This document shows, in pieces, positions 34,945 through 44,465 of a stretch of 64,000 nt of DNA. This DNA comes from Bacteroidaceae bacterium. Lineage in GTDB: Bacteria > Bacteroidota > Bacteroidia > Bacteroidales > Bacteroidaceae. The position numbers and the translations under genes are program-made. The notes beneath the pieces are model-generated. The model ran no database searches, was not told where the DNA came from, and saw only the letters and a program-made list of their open reading frames with translations. Each line of letters begins with the position of its first letter. Position 1 is the stretch's first letter. Location: positions 22,015-86,014 of the forward strand of contig JAGASY010000109.1 of assembly GCA_017621515.1 (NCBI GenBank), in the 5' to 3' direction.

Positions 34945-35919
34945 TTAAAGTTCTCGTCCCATCAGATTATTTGCAAAATCTCTCAGTTCTCTTTTTTTAC
35001 ATTCCTCTACCTCTACTTTGTCTAAGCTTTCAATAGCTTCCGTAAAAAGTTGCTTGATTTTTGCTTCACATACAGGTTTAATTCCTACAGTGTTGTATAT
35101 TGCTGTAACTGCTGCTATCTTTTCTTCCGGGTTGTAATTCTTTTGTAGAATCCAACTTTTCAATTCTTCTTTTGTTTTGCCCTCTGCCATGTTCAAGGCA
35201 TTGATAAGCATGAATGTTTTCTTGTTGCAAAGAATGTCCCCACCAATCTTTTTTCCAAAAACTTCTGGATTTCCATATACATCGAGCAAGTCATCTTGAA
35301 GTTGAAATGCAAGTCCCATTTTTTCTCCAAAAGTATATAGGTTTTCTACATCTTTTTCTTTTGCATTAGCCAATTGTGCTCCTATTTTCAGTGCACATGC
35401 CAACAACAACGATGTTTTGAGACGTATCATTTCCATATATTCATTTTCTGTAACGTCAGTTCTACATTCGAAATCCATGTCATACTGTTGCCCTTCACAT
35501 ACCCCCAAAGTCGCTTCCGTAAACGTATCAAGTGCTTTGTACATAGACTCCGATTTATGTTTACACATCAATTTATATGCAAATATAAGCATTGCATCTC
35601 CCGATAATATGGCTGTGTTGTCATCCCATTTTTTGTGTACAGTGGGCATTCCGCGTCTCATGTCTGCACAATCCATGAGGTCGTCGTGTAACAATGTGAA
35701 ATTGTGGTAAGTCTCCAAACCTATAGCACAAGGCATGATACTATCTACATCTTCTTTATAGAGATTGTATGCCATAAGCATTAATGTTGGGCGAATCCTT
35801 TTGCCTCCAAGAGACAGTACATATTGAATTGGAGAATACAGTTTTTCCGGCTGGGCATTATATACTATATTGCTAATGTATGCATTTACCTTCTCTTGTA
35901 GCTGTTTGTTTGTAAACAT
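34945..35919 (-). CDS. Polyprenyl diphosphate synthase
   Basis: 324 residues from ATG 35919; an upstream in-frame ATG adds 15 residues outside the family start. The first Asp-rich motif is 'LLHDDLMDCADMRRG' and the second 'LQDDLLDVYG'; 'GGKRIRPTLMLMAYNL' is the IPP-binding start. It condenses isopentenyl diphosphate onto allylic diphosphates in the cytoplasm. Chain length (farnesyl, geranylgeranyl or longer) cannot be fixed reliably by eye. The inverted repeat at 35970-36024 separates it from tonB. Confidence 0.93.
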   Translation of the reverse strand: MFTNKQLQEKVNAYISNIVYNAQPEKLYSPIQYVLSLGGKRIRPTLMLMAYNLYKEDVDSIMPCAIGLETYHNFTLLHDDLMDCADMRRGMPTVHKKWDDNTAILSGDAMLIFAYKLMCKHKSESMYKALDTFTEATLGVCEGQQYDMDFECRTDVTENEYMEMIRLKTSLLLACALKIGAQLANAKEKDVENLYTFGEKMGLAFQLQDDLLDVYGNPEVFGKKIGGDILCNKKTFMLINALNMAEGKTKEELKSWILQKNYNPEEKIAAVTAIYNTVGIKPVCEAKIKQLFTEAIESLDKVEVEECKKRELRDFANNLMGREL

Positions 35920-35969
35920 AATATTGAGTTTTGGGACTTTTGTTATTTTCTTATTGTTTATCATGTTTT

Positions 35970-36024
35970 AGGCACGAACTACATGTTTTTTCTGCTGCTT
36001 TTGCAGATCATGTAGCTCGTGCCT
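35970..36024 (-). terminator. Long hairpin after tonB
   Basis: AGGCACGAACTACATG pairs with CATGTAGCTCGTGCCT (16 bp, one mismatch) and holds an inner CTGC/GCAG stem. It lies 33 bp after the tonB stop and is followed by AAAACATG, not by a strong T-run. Confidence 0.6.
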
Positions 36025-36056
36025 ATTTCTGTTTAACTTCTGTTTGCCAAGAATTA

Positions 36057-36770
36057 TTACTGTATTCTGAAGGCAACAGGAACTGTGTATTTTACTCGTA
36101 CCGCTTTACCGCGCTGCTTTCCCGGATTCCATTTAGGCATTGTAGAGATAACTCGGATAGCCTCTTTATCAAGTGAAGGGTCAACAGACTTCATGATTTC
36201 AGGATCTACGATAGAACCGTCCTTGTTTACTGTGAATGATACAAGCACGCGTCCTTGTATTCCGTTGTCCAATGCGATACTTGGATACTTGATGTTTTTG
36301 CTAAGGTATTTCATCAAAGCTTCCATACCTCCAGGGAACTCAGGCATCTGTTCTACAACCTGAAAGACTGTTCCTTCGTCTGATTCCTCTTCTGTAACCA
36401 CCGGACCTGTAGCTACTGGACCTGTGTGTTGAGCCACCGGACCTGATATTGCTTCTGTTGTGGACTCAGAAGACTCAATAGTTTCTTCTTCTATTTCAGT
36501 GTCGTCATCCACAATATCAAGGATTTCTGCTACCTGAGGCGCTTCTGCTGGTGGAGGAGGGGCAGCTTGGAAGATAGGCTGTGTAATAGGAACAACTTCT
36601 TCTTCCATTGCTGCATACGCAGCATAGACAACCGGTTCCGTTTCGATATGCTCACGAGTTGTCCATTCAAAAGCCGCAAACATTGCAGAAAGTGCAACGA
36701 TGTAACCAATCAGAAGACCAGTACCTTTCTGCCCTTCGAGATCAGCTTTCTGTGATTTTTTGATTTCCAT
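36057..36770 (-). CDS. tonB: TonB energy transducer
   Basis: 237 residues. N-terminal membrane helix (about 18-35), then a Pro/Glu/Val/Thr-rich periplasmic spanner ('APPPPAEAPQVAEILD', several 'GPVA' repeats), and a C-terminal TonB domain (about 150-237: 'MPEFPGGMEALMKYLSKNIKYP', 'GRVLVSFTVNKDGSI', 'RGKAVRVKYTVPVAFRIQ'). It carries proton-motive energy from ExbB-ExbD to outer membrane receptors. A -7 box TACTTTTG lies at 36809-36816, minus strand. Confidence 0.95.
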   Translation of the reverse strand: MEIKKSQKADLEGQKGTGLLIGYIVALSAMFAAFEWTTREHIETEPVVYAAYAAMEEEVVPITQPIFQAAPPPPAEAPQVAEILDIVDDDTEIEEETIESSESTTEAISGPVAQHTGPVATGPVVTEEESDEGTVFQVVEQMPEFPGGMEALMKYLSKNIKYPSIALDNGIQGRVLVSFTVNKDGSIVDPEIMKSVDPSLDKEAIRVISTMPKWNPGKQRGKAVRVKYTVPVAFRIQ

Positions 36771-36917
36771 AGATTGTATGTTTTTTTAATGTTTCCCACG
36801 AAGTGACGCAAAAGTAATACTTTTTTTACTTTTCACATTCACTAATTCGGATTTTTTTTTCCTTTTTGCTGTTATTTTTCTGTTTTGTGACTTTGTGTAA
36901 CTTTGATTACATCATTT

Positions 36918-37613
36918 TCAAGGCTTTTCTTCGCTTACGTCAACAATGTTCTTTACAGAAGAAAAAAGCTTCTTTCCTGTGAGATAAGCTTTGTTATTAC
37001 CCTCAATCTCCGCAATGATAATATCATCTTCTGTTACGGCATCGGGAGACGTTTCTATTTGTTCTTCTTCCATATAGTTGTTGAGTGAACTTTTTAATAA
37101 GTTGGTTACGTCTTTGAGTAATCCTTTGAATCCTTTATTTTTGCGGAATCTCTTATAAGCTCGCTTTTGTTTGATATGTGAAAGACGTATTTGGCGCCCT
37201 AAGTTTCTGATAATTTTACCTAAAGCGATACATCCTGCTTTAGCATATTGGCCCGCCTTTATGATTGTAGGTTTTAAATGTATAATACCCTGTATGGCGC
37301 TTTGGATTCCTTGAATGGACAGTCGGATGATAGTGCTCAATGCTATGATTATCCATTTGGCTAATATCTTGCTTCCGTTTCTTATACTTGCCTTTGCTTT
37401 GCGTAGTTTCTCCTGTGTATTATTGTCATTCCAAAAGTCAACGCATCGTTTTATGCCTTTTTTTATAAGACGAATGCACAATATGATGCTTCTTATTATA
37501 ATACGTAATATGCTGCGTATCATTTTCCATAACAGAAGCAACAGCAGTCTGCCTATTTCAGTAAGCATTTCTGCGCCTGTTTTTTCTTCCGGATATTTCT
37601 TCTTTTCTGTCAT
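36918..37613 (-). CDS. Hypothetical basic amphipathic protein
   Basis: 231 residues, unrecognised. Residues about 15-50 are a run of Leu/Ile with interspersed Arg/Lys ('GRLLLLLLWKMIRSILRIIIRSIILCIRLIKKG'), and a similar Ile-rich basic stretch lies at about 88-125. A very basic segment follows ('HIKQKRAYKRFRKNKGFKG'), and the last 55 residues turn acidic. It looks membrane-associated and helical, with no motif I can name. It lies between tonB and trmB, 147 bp upstream of the tonB promoter side. Confidence 0.6.
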   Translation of the reverse strand: MTEKKKYPEEKTGAEMLTEIGRLLLLLLWKMIRSILRIIIRSIILCIRLIKKGIKRCVDFWNDNNTQEKLRKAKASIRNGSKILAKWIIIALSTIIRLSIQGIQSAIQGIIHLKPTIIKAGQYAKAGCIALGKIIRNLGRQIRLSHIKQKRAYKRFRKNKGFKGLLKDVTNLLKSSLNNYMEEEQIETSPDAVTEDDIIIAEIEGNNKAYLTGKKLFSSVKNIVDVSEEKP

Positions 37614-37818
37614 GATACTGCATTAGTCTTTATAATAATCTGATTTGCAAAATTAGATAAAATCAGCGAGGTTTTACATCTTCAAAATAAAGTATTTGTG
37701 TTTTCTTTTAAAGAAAGCCTGTATGAACTTGTGTAGAATAAAAAAAATGACTTACCTATGTCGAATTTTAAAAGAAGTGGGGCATACAGAACTTTCGGGA
37801 TCTGAACATTTGTGTCAT

Positions 37819-37861
37819 GTTTCGTATATGCTGAGCATGAATGCCTTAACATATACGAAAC
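37819..37861. repeat. Inverted repeat downstream of trmB
   Basis: GTTTCGTATATG and CATATACGAAAC are a perfect 12-bp pair with a 19-nt loop, 39 bp past the trmB stop. No T-run follows on the minus strand. Confidence 0.6.
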
Positions 37862-37899
37862 AAACTTTAGTTCGCAAAGAAATAAGATTCTCGGACTTT

Positions 37900-38685
37900 T
37901 TATTTCCCAACAGTACGTGTACTTCTCACTTCATGTCCGTATGAACGGTAGTCATCTACCGGAATCTCCACTTCCGGTTCTGACAACTCTATGTGGTGAG
38001 GCAAATGAAATTTCAGATATTTTATGCTTAATCCTCTCGCCAGCCACATTTCTTCATAATATGTACGGATATTCAGAATATCATCTGCCACACCGCTGTT
38101 ATACAAATCGAATGTTATCAGTTCCGTAGGCAGGTCGTTGTGCTCTATCATACATTTAGTGTATGTAGCCATAAAATTGCTGTCCGTTTTTACATGTATG
38201 ATGCCATTATCAGTCAGGAATTTGCGGTATCTTTCCATGAAAAATGTGGATGTGAGGCGTTTGGTCGCTTTTTTCATTTGAGGGTCGCTGAATGTCAGCC
38301 ATATCTCATTGACTTCATCCGGAGCGAACATCTCTTGTATGAACTCAATGTTTGTACGTAGAAATGCCACATTCTTCAATTGTTCGGTAAGAGCGGTCTT
38401 AGCTCCATGCCACATGCGCGAACCTTTAATATCCACCCCTATGAAATTCTTCTCCGGATATTTTCTGGCAAGCCCTACGGTGTATTCGCCTCTTCCACAT
38501 CCAAGTTCAAGCACGATGGGGTTGTCGTTCCTGAAAAAATCTTTGTGCCAGTTGCCTTTCATTGCAAAACCCTCTTGTTGGAGTTGCCAATAAGGACATT
38601 CTACAACAAGAGGGTTGTTTGCCATATCTTCAAATTTAGCTAATTTGCCTTTTCCCATATATTGTTTTAGGTTGTGAAGTTTCAT
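37900..38685 (-). CDS. trmB: tRNA (guanine46-N7)-methyltransferase
   Basis: 261 residues. SAM-binding motif '[16 protein letters not shown]' and the TrmB signature '[22 protein letters not shown]' followed by 'HVKTDSNFM'. It makes m7G46 in the variable loop of tRNAs. The start could also be the Met at 38658. Downstream of ilvE, separated by a perfect 16-bp inverted repeat. Confidence 0.94.
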   Translation of the reverse strand: MKLHNLKQYMGKGKLAKFEDMANNPLVVECPYWQLQQEGFAMKGNWHKDFFRNDNPIVLELGCGRGEYTVGLARKYPEKNFIGVDIKGSRMWHGAKTALTEQLKNVAFLRTNIEFIQEMFAPDEVNEIWLTFSDPQMKKATKRLTSTFFMERYRKFLTDNGIIHVKTDSNFMATYTKCMIEHNDLPTELITFDLYNSGVADDILNIRTYYEEMWLARGLSIKYLKFHLPHHIELSEPEVEIPVDDYRSYGHEVRSTRTVGK

Positions 38686-38690
38686 GTTGT

Positions 38691-38760
38691 GAAGATATAA
38701 GATTCTTGTTTTGATGGGTGTTCTTTTTCTACCGTTTCACTTTCAGAATCTTATATCTTC
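38691..38760. repeat. Perfect 16-bp inverted repeat between ilvE and trmB
   Basis: GAAGATATAAGATTCT (38691-38706) and AGAATCTTATATCTTC (38745-38760) with a 38-nt loop. It starts 12 bp after the ilvE stop on the minus strand. The T-run lies inside the loop, so it may not be a simple terminator. Confidence 0.65.
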
Positions 38761-38772
38761 ATAATCGTCATG

Positions 38773-39795
38773 TTAATCAATGACTACCTTTGTCCATCCA
38801 TGTATGTCTGGCTCAGTGCCGTACTGTATGCCTCTGAGTTTGTTGTATAGTTTTGTACATACTGGTCCGGGTTTGCCGTCTTTAGAAAAAACAAAAGTTT
38901 TCTTTTCCTCAAGATCATCAATTTTCTCAATAGGGCTTATCACAGCTGCTGTGCCACATGCACCGGCTTCTTCGAATGTTGCCAGCTCGTCCTCCGGTAT
39001 AGGTCTTCTTTCCACCTTCATGCCCATGTCTTCTGCCAATTGCATCAAGCTTTTGTTGGTGATAGAAGGCAGGATTGAAGTGGATTTTGGTGTGATATAT
39101 GTATTATCCTTTATTCCGAAGAAGTTTGCGGCACCACATTCATCCATGTATTTCTTTTCTTTTGCGTCAAGATAGAACTCACATGAATATCCTAAGTCGT
39201 GCGCCATCTTGTTGGCACGCAGACTGGCTGCATAGTTACCGCCGACTTTGTATATACCAGTACCCAGAGGAGCGGAACGGTCAAACTCACGTATGATGAC
39301 GTATGGGTTTGTTGAGAAACCTCCTTTGAAGTAAGGGCCTACCGGAGTTACGAACATAAGAAATAAGTATTCTGTAGCAGGGTGTACTCCGACCTGTGCA
39401 CTTGTACCGATTAACAGCGGACGTATGTAAAGAGAAGCTCCGCTTTCGTATGGCGGAATGAAACGCTCATTCAGTCTTACGACTTTGCGTACCATCTCTT
39501 CAAACATTTCGGTAGATACTTCCGGCATGAGAATACCACGGCAAGTACTTTGCAGACGTGCAGCATTCTCGTCCATACGGAACACACGCACTTTGCCGTC
39601 CGGACATTTGTATGCTTTCAGTCCTTCAAAAGCTTCTTGTCCATAATGGAGGCTTGTAGCAGCCATGTGCAATGGAATTGTCTCTTCACTGCACACTTCT
39701 ATTTCACCCCATTTTCCGTCACGATAATAGCAGCGGACATTATAATCTGTCTTGTGATAGCCGAATCCAAGACTTGACCAATCCATTTCGTTCAT
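38773..39795 (-). CDS. ilvE: Branched-chain amino acid aminotransferase
   Basis: 340 residues. PLP fold type IV enzyme for the last step of Val, Leu and Ile synthesis and the first of their breakdown. Marks: 'LHYGQEAFEGLKAYKCPDGKVRVFR', 'SLYIRPLLIGT', the Lys-bearing 'GIYKVGGNYAAS' and 'DECGAANFFGI', with 'GTAAVISPI' near the end. It fits the BCAT group II. Upstream lies a TACTTTTG box at 39870-39877, minus strand. Confidence 0.96.
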   Translation of the reverse strand: MNEMDWSSLGFGYHKTDYNVRCYYRDGKWGEIEVCSEETIPLHMAATSLHYGQEAFEGLKAYKCPDGKVRVFRMDENAARLQSTCRGILMPEVSTEMFEEMVRKVVRLNERFIPPYESGASLYIRPLLIGTSAQVGVHPATEYLFLMFVTPVGPYFKGGFSTNPYVIIREFDRSAPLGTGIYKVGGNYAASLRANKMAHDLGYSCEFYLDAKEKKYMDECGAANFFGIKDNTYITPKSTSILPSITNKSLMQLAEDMGMKVERRPIPEDELATFEEAGACGTAAVISPIEKIDDLEEKKTFVFSKDGKPGPVCTKLYNKLRGIQYGTEPDIHGWTKVVID

Positions 39796-40014
39796 GTTTT
39801 ATCTTTTTTTGTCGTTATTGTCTTGCTCTATGTGAATGGTATGCGCTATGCAATTTGCATTCAATGTTGCAAAAGTACACATTTCTTTCTCAAAACTGCA
39901 AGAATATTCAAGGATTTTGTGATTTTGGCTTACACAAATGACAATAAACATCAGGGAAGATGTTTGTAGTTAAATAATTATATATACTTCTTATAGGAGT
40001 GTTGGTTTGGGCTT

Positions 40015-40362
40015 TTACACCAGTTCGTTGAACTCCCTGTTGATAAGTTGCAATTCGTCTCTGATAGCTTTCAGACGTTCTATTACCTCAATCTGTTTGT
40101 TGGTTCCCCCTTTGTCGCGCTTTATCATGTCGCGCGCCCCCTGCAGTGTCATACCTCTTTCTTTCACCAGATGGTAAACAAGGCGTATTTCCTCAATGTC
40201 CTCCTTCGTATATTGGCGTATGCCACGTCCCGCCTTTCGCGGTGTGATGCTTGGAAATTCTTTTTCCCAATACCGCAAAAGGGTTTCCGTCACATTAAAC
40301 ATCTGAGCCACTTCACTGATAGAAAAGTAGAGTTTCAGGTCTTTGTTGGTGTTTAGTGCCAT
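40015..40362 (-). CDS. MerR-family transcriptional regulator
   Basis: 115 residues from the Met at 40362; the longer start adds six residues (MSFYKK). Winged helix at about 10-75: 'YFSISEVAQMFNVTETLLRYWEKEFPSITPRKAGRGIRQYTKEDIEEIRLVYHLV'. A short C-terminal coiled coil for dimerisation follows, with no effector domain and no Cys, so it is not a metal sensor. Target genes are unknown. It stands downstream of pepD across a perfect hairpin. Confidence 0.9.
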   Translation of the reverse strand: MALNTNKDLKLYFSISEVAQMFNVTETLLRYWEKEFPSITPRKAGRGIRQYTKEDIEEIRLVYHLVKERGMTLQGARDMIKRDKGGTNKQIEVIERLKAIRDELQLINREFNELV

Positions 40363-40380
40363 TTTCTTGTAGAAGGACAA

Positions 40381-40422
40381 TATTGATGAGCGGACAGATT
40401 GAGGATTGTCCGCTCATCAATA
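40381..40422 (-). terminator. 16-bp hairpin between pepD and the merR-like gene
   Basis: TATTGATGAGCGGACA and TGTCCGCTCATCAATA form a perfect stem around GATTGAGGAT, 10 bp past the pepD stop. No T-run follows on the minus strand; six T precede it. Confidence 0.6.
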
Positions 40423-40431
40423 AAAAACAAG

Positions 40432-41895
40432 TTATTTCTTTTCCGGAATATTCTTCAATATTTCGAGTACGTAATCATAGAATCTCCCGACAGTCGGGAT
40501 GAGACAGCGTTCATTCGGTGTGTGCGGAGAGAGCAGAGTCGGACCGAATGAAGCCATGTCCATATCTGGATAAGTCACTCCGATGATGCCGCATTCAAGT
40601 CCTGCGTGACAAACCTGTACAGTCGGCTTTGTGCCGTACATCTTTTCGTAAACCTCCGACATTTCAGCCACGAGAGGAGACTTCGTGTTAGGTTGCCAGC
40701 CGCCGTATCCTCCTTCAAACTTCACGCTCATTCCTGCCATAGAGAAACAGGAGAGAAGTGAATTGCACAGGTACAACTTCATGCTGTCGCATGAGCTGCG
40801 TGCGAGAATGGATATTTCCGCCTTTCCGTCAGCCACATTGATGATGGCGAGGTTTGATGAAGTTTCCACCACTTCCGGAATTGTTGGGATATATCGAAGA
40901 ACACCGTCGTGTGCAGCCATTACGGCATTGATAAGATTCTCCTGTATGTCTTCCGGCAGAGCCTTGGAAGGCAGGTCGCAAGATTCGAGTTCGAGTGTTA
41001 CACCCTCTTTTTCTATGTCTGCAAATTCCGCATTGAATGTTTTGCGGCATTTATCGACAAGTTCCTTCATTTCTGCTTCTTTTGCTTCCGGCACCAGTAT
41101 CACAGCCTCTCCGTCGCGTGGAATGGCATTTCTCATGTTGCCTCCGTGCCAAGAACTCAACCATGCGCACTTTGTGTTTACCAACGCAAACAGTACTCTT
41201 GCCATGAGTTTGTTGGCATTGGCGCGCCCTTCGTTTATTTCAAGTCCTGAATGTCCGCCGAGCAAACCCTTGATGCTGATTTTATATGCTTTCATCCCAG
41301 CGGATTCCACGAGAAGCTCTTGATATTCCATAGAGCATATCACATCCATGCCGCCGGCGCATCCTATTGTAATTTCGCCTTCTGTTTCAGAATCAAGGTT
41401 CAGCAGATATTTGCCGTTCAAGACACCGGCTTTGAGTCCGAAAGCGCCATACATGCCAGTCTCTTCGTCTTTGGTGATGAGCACTTCAATCGGACCGTGC
41501 TCTACAGTCTGGTCTTCGATTATCGCCATTGCGGCAGCCACTCCCATTCCGTTGTCTGCGCCGAGGGTTGTACCTTTGGCTTTTACCCATTCTCCGTCTA
41601 TATATACCTGCAAAGGGTCTGTCTCGAAGTTATGCTCACTGTCCTTTGTTTTCTGTGGAACCATATCCATGTGAGCCTGCAATATTGCCGTTTCACGATT
41701 CTCGTAGCCCGGTGTTGCCGCCTTACGCATGATTACGTTTCCCACTTCGTCTATGAACGCTTCCGCTCCGTTCTTCTGGGCGAAATCAACAAGCAGGTTT
41801 GCCACTTTTTCAGTATGTCCTGACGGACGCGGTGTCTGTGTCAATGTGTAGAAATTGCGCCAGACATTCTTTGGCTCTAAATCATAAATTTCCAT
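40432..41895 (-). CDS. pepD: Aminoacyl-histidine dipeptidase (M20C)
   Basis: 487 residues, full length. Zinc-site motifs of the M20 family: 'ILQAHMDMVPQK', 'LGADNGMGVAAAMAI', 'DEETGMYGAFG' and 'HAGLECGII'. It cleaves Xaa-His and many other dipeptides in the cytoplasm. It stands alone with a hairpin on its 3' side. Confidence 0.96.
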   Translation of the reverse strand: MEIYDLEPKNVWRNFYTLTQTPRPSGHTEKVANLLVDFAQKNGAEAFIDEVGNVIMRKAATPGYENRETAILQAHMDMVPQKTKDSEHNFETDPLQVYIDGEWVKAKGTTLGADNGMGVAAAMAIIEDQTVEHGPIEVLITKDEETGMYGAFGLKAGVLNGKYLLNLDSETEGEITIGCAGGMDVICSMEYQELLVESAGMKAYKISIKGLLGGHSGLEINEGRANANKLMARVLFALVNTKCAWLSSWHGGNMRNAIPRDGEAVILVPEAKEAEMKELVDKCRKTFNAEFADIEKEGVTLELESCDLPSKALPEDIQENLINAVMAAHDGVLRYIPTIPEVVETSSNLAIINVADGKAEISILARSSCDSMKLYLCNSLLSCFSMAGMSVKFEGGYGGWQPNTKSPLVAEMSEVYEKMYGTKPTVQVCHAGLECGIIGVTYPDMDMASFGPTLLSPHTPNERCLIPTVGRFYDYVLEILKNIPEKK

Positions 41896-41989
41896 ATTCG
41901 TTAAATCTTATTTGTTTATAATGGTCGAGACAAGAAACAGCCTCTGTGGTGTTCGCCATGTTCCGGCTCATTATTGTTTTTCTTTTCAC

Positions 41990-43024
41990 TTAATTTGCAA
42001 CGACTGTGTTAGCGTCCGATGCTTCCTGTCGGCATACTGCACTTTTCTCACGTGTCTGGAGTGCTATGGCTGAATATATACCCAGCAACGGTACGAGTGC
42101 TGTCTGTACGGTATGTACGATAAGTACGAAAGTGACAGCATCGTTCTCTGCAATTCCATATAATATAAGGATGGTCTTGACTGCAAAATGCCACGGTCCG
42201 GCTCCGTTGGGAGTGGGTACAATGACCGATATGCTTCCTACGATGAAAGAGACAAGTGCAGCTGTCAGTCCAAGATGCTCCGTGAAGTCAAAACAATAGA
42301 ATGTAATATAATAATGTAGGAAATAGCTCACCCAGATGGCGAATGTATAGAAGGTGAACAAACTCTTGCTTCTTACATTTTTGAGCGAGGTCATTCCTTC
42401 CTTTATGTTTCCTACCACCTTCTTCACTCCCGACAATATTGCCATTTTATGTATAGCTATATATAGGAATATGATGGTTGATACCATGCAGACGGCTGTC
42501 ACTATGTAGCCGGTTGCAGTGAATCCTTGCAGTATTTCAAGGATGCTCGTTCCTGTCTCGTCAAAGAATATGCCGAACACCTTTATCTGCATGAAGAAGA
42601 CCAGCATGGCGGTTATCATCACCAGCAGAGAATCGATGATACGTTCTGTGACCACCGTCCCTAATGCTTTCGGGAACGATGTCCCGTCATATTTTGTCAG
42701 AATGCCGCATCTTGCCACTTCGCCGATTCTTGGGATGACGATGCTCAAGGCATACGACAAGAATACAGCGTGTATGCAGTCGGACTTGCGCGGATATTCT
42801 CCGAGCGGTGCGAGTGTGAGTTTCCATCTTAGCCCCCTGAACAATTGGGCTGTCACTCCGAACACGAGTGAGAACATCATCCACCACCAGTTCATTTCGT
42901 GGAAGAAGGTGTGACGCAGACTTGAAAAGTCAAAGTCGCGGTACATCCAGTAGAGGATGCCTCCTCCGAGCAGAATTGGAAGTACGATGTTGTATGTTTT
43001 TTTTATAATCTTGTTAGAGTTCAA
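41990..43024 (-). CDS. Flippase-like (UPF0104 / LPG-synthase transmembrane) protein
   Basis: 344 residues with about eight membrane helices. 'LFRGLRWKLTLAPLG', 'YALSIVIPRIGEVARCGILTKYDGTSFPKALGTVVTERIID' and 'SISVIVPTPNGAGPWHFAV' match the TM region shared with lysylphosphatidylglycerol synthases. The soluble aminoacyl-transfer domain is absent, so it is not a full MprF; related proteins move lipids. Its gene is divergent from rsmA. Confidence 0.85.
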   Translation of the reverse strand: MNSNKIIKKTYNIVLPILLGGGILYWMYRDFDFSSLRHTFFHEMNWWWMMFSLVFGVTAQLFRGLRWKLTLAPLGEYPRKSDCIHAVFLSYALSIVIPRIGEVARCGILTKYDGTSFPKALGTVVTERIIDSLLVMITAMLVFFMQIKVFGIFFDETGTSILEILQGFTATGYIVTAVCMVSTIIFLYIAIHKMAILSGVKKVVGNIKEGMTSLKNVRSKSLFTFYTFAIWVSYFLHYYITFYCFDFTEHLGLTAALVSFIVGSISVIVPTPNGAGPWHFAVKTILILYGIAENDAVTFVLIVHTVQTALVPLLGIYSAIALQTREKSAVCRQEASDANTVVAN

Positions 43025-43046
43025 TGATCAACCAATTAAAATTCAT

Positions 43047-43054
43047 TATCTTTG
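43047..43054 (+). promoter_or_regulatory. -7 box, probable rsmA promoter
   Basis: TATCTTTG on the plus strand, giving a leader of about 170 nt before rsmA. It overlaps the divergent gene's upstream region. -33 box unclear. Confidence 0.4.
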
Positions 43055-43226
43055 CCGAAGTGTTTTCGGCATGTCTTTTCGTCTGAAAGACAATGCAAAT
43101 ATAGCGAAAGACAAAATAAGATTGAAATAAAAGAAACGAAAAAGTATATAGTGCCGGTTTTTGGTATTCCTTTCTTGCAGAATATCCTCGGCATTTTCCT
43201 TGTCTTGTTTTTTTACAATAATTTGA

Positions 43227-44009
43227 ATGATGGATAAAGTAAAGCCTAAGAAATTTCTTGGTCAGCATTTCCTGACAGACATGCAGATTGCGCGCGACAT
43301 AGCGGACACTGTAGATTTCTGTCCTTCTATACCGGTGCTTGAAGTGGGACCGGGCACGGGATGTATGACTCAGTTCCTTTTGAAGAAAGAACGTGAGCTG
43401 AAGGTGGTGGAGATTGATTTCGAGTCTGTACCGTATCTGCATGAACATTTTCCAGAATTGGGAGATAATATTGTGGAGGCAGACTTTCTACAGATGGATC
43501 TTGAAAAAGTGTTTGACGGTCGTCAGTTTGTGCTTACCGGTAACTATCCGTATAATATTTCAAGTCAGATATTTTTCAAGATGCTTGAAAATCGCAAGTT
43601 GATACCATGTTGTACGGGCATGATACAAAAAGAAGTGGCAGAGCGTATGGCTGCGTCTCCGGGATGTAAGGCATACGGAGTGCTGAGTATTTTTGTGCAG
43701 GCATGGTATGATGTCGAATATTTGTTTACGGTACATGAGAATGTGTTCAATCCTCCTCCAAAGGTCAAGAGCGCGGTCATTCGTCTGACTCGTAACTCTA
43801 CAGAGACTCTTGGTTGCAATGAGAAGCTTTTCCGTAGGATTGTGAAGACGGTGTTCACTATGCGTAGGAAGATGATGCGTAATGGAATGAAGCAGATTCT
43901 TCCCACGGACTCACCGTTGTTTAACGATGCTGTGATGACACTACGTCCGGAACAGCTTTCCGTGGCTGATTTTGTGGCTTTGACAAATAAAGTAGAAGAA
44001 GCTTTGTAG
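43227..44009 (+). CDS. rsmA: 16S rRNA dimethyladenosine transferase
   Basis: 260 residues (also called KsgA). Dimethylates A1518 and A1519 of 16S rRNA late in 30S assembly. Motifs: 'KKFLGQHFLTD', SAM site 'VLEVGPGTGCMT', catalytic 'NYPYNIS' (usual NLPYNIS), and 'FNPPPKVKSAVIRL'. Two adjacent ATG codons (43227, 43230) are both possible starts. A hairpin terminator follows the stop. Confidence 0.96.
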   Translation: MMDKVKPKKFLGQHFLTDMQIARDIADTVDFCPSIPVLEVGPGTGCMTQFLLKKERELKVVEIDFESVPYLHEHFPELGDNIVEADFLQMDLEKVFDGRQFVLTGNYPYNISSQIFFKMLENRKLIPCCTGMIQKEVAERMAASPGCKAYGVLSIFVQAWYDVEYLFTVHENVFNPPPKVKSAVIRLTRNSTETLGCNEKLFRRIVKTVFTMRRKMMRNGMKQILPTDSPLFNDAVMTLRPEQLSVADFVALTNKVEEAL

Positions 44010-44023
44010 GCTTTTTTTATATA

Positions 44024-44048
44024 GGGGTCTTTGATAGACTCCTTTTTT
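44024..44048 (+). terminator. Terminator of rsmA
   Basis: GGGGTCT-TTGAT-AGACTCC with one G-U pair, followed by TTTTTT. Confidence 0.85.
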
Positions 44049-44156
44049 CGTTTTTAAGTGGGTTGTTCAACAGACTCCTCCGTCACTAAACTACTGTCAT
44101 TGTCTGTTGAGTAACTACTTACCTATCCAAATTCATTGTCCATGAGACGCTTGTAG

Positions 44157-44176
44157 GGCTGCACCCCGGTGCAGCC
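44157..44176. repeat. Short G+C-rich palindrome
   Basis: GGCTGCACC-CC-GGTGCAGCC in an A+T-rich interval, a perfect 9-bp inverted repeat. It could be a REP-like element or a protein site. Confidence 0.4.
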
Positions 44177-44465
44177 GCATCTATGACATGCCTTTTCGTG
44201 AAGAAGCTGATGCGCCGGGTGTCTCCCTACATTGACAATCAATAAATTACAGCATATTCCATAGCAGAGTAGTTACTCCAGTTTCGCAAGTACTGATTCT
44301 CTGAAATGGAAGAGAAGCCTGTCTCATTTTACAAGCCACCTTGTAACTTTCGTTACTGTGGTCTAAAGCGAAATATTTGCCTGTTCCGACGAAAAAAATA
44401 CTATACTCTATATGCACAGACTATGCCTTGAAAACATATTGTATGTGCGGAAAAGAATTGAAAAC

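Noticed and set aside
41990..43024. Full MprF lysylphosphatidylglycerol synthase
   Set aside because: Only the transmembrane part is present; the aminoacyl-transfer domain is missing.
44157..44176. Rho-independent terminator
   Set aside because: Perfect palindrome but only a 2-nt centre, no T-run, and rsmA already has a terminator 110 bp earlier.
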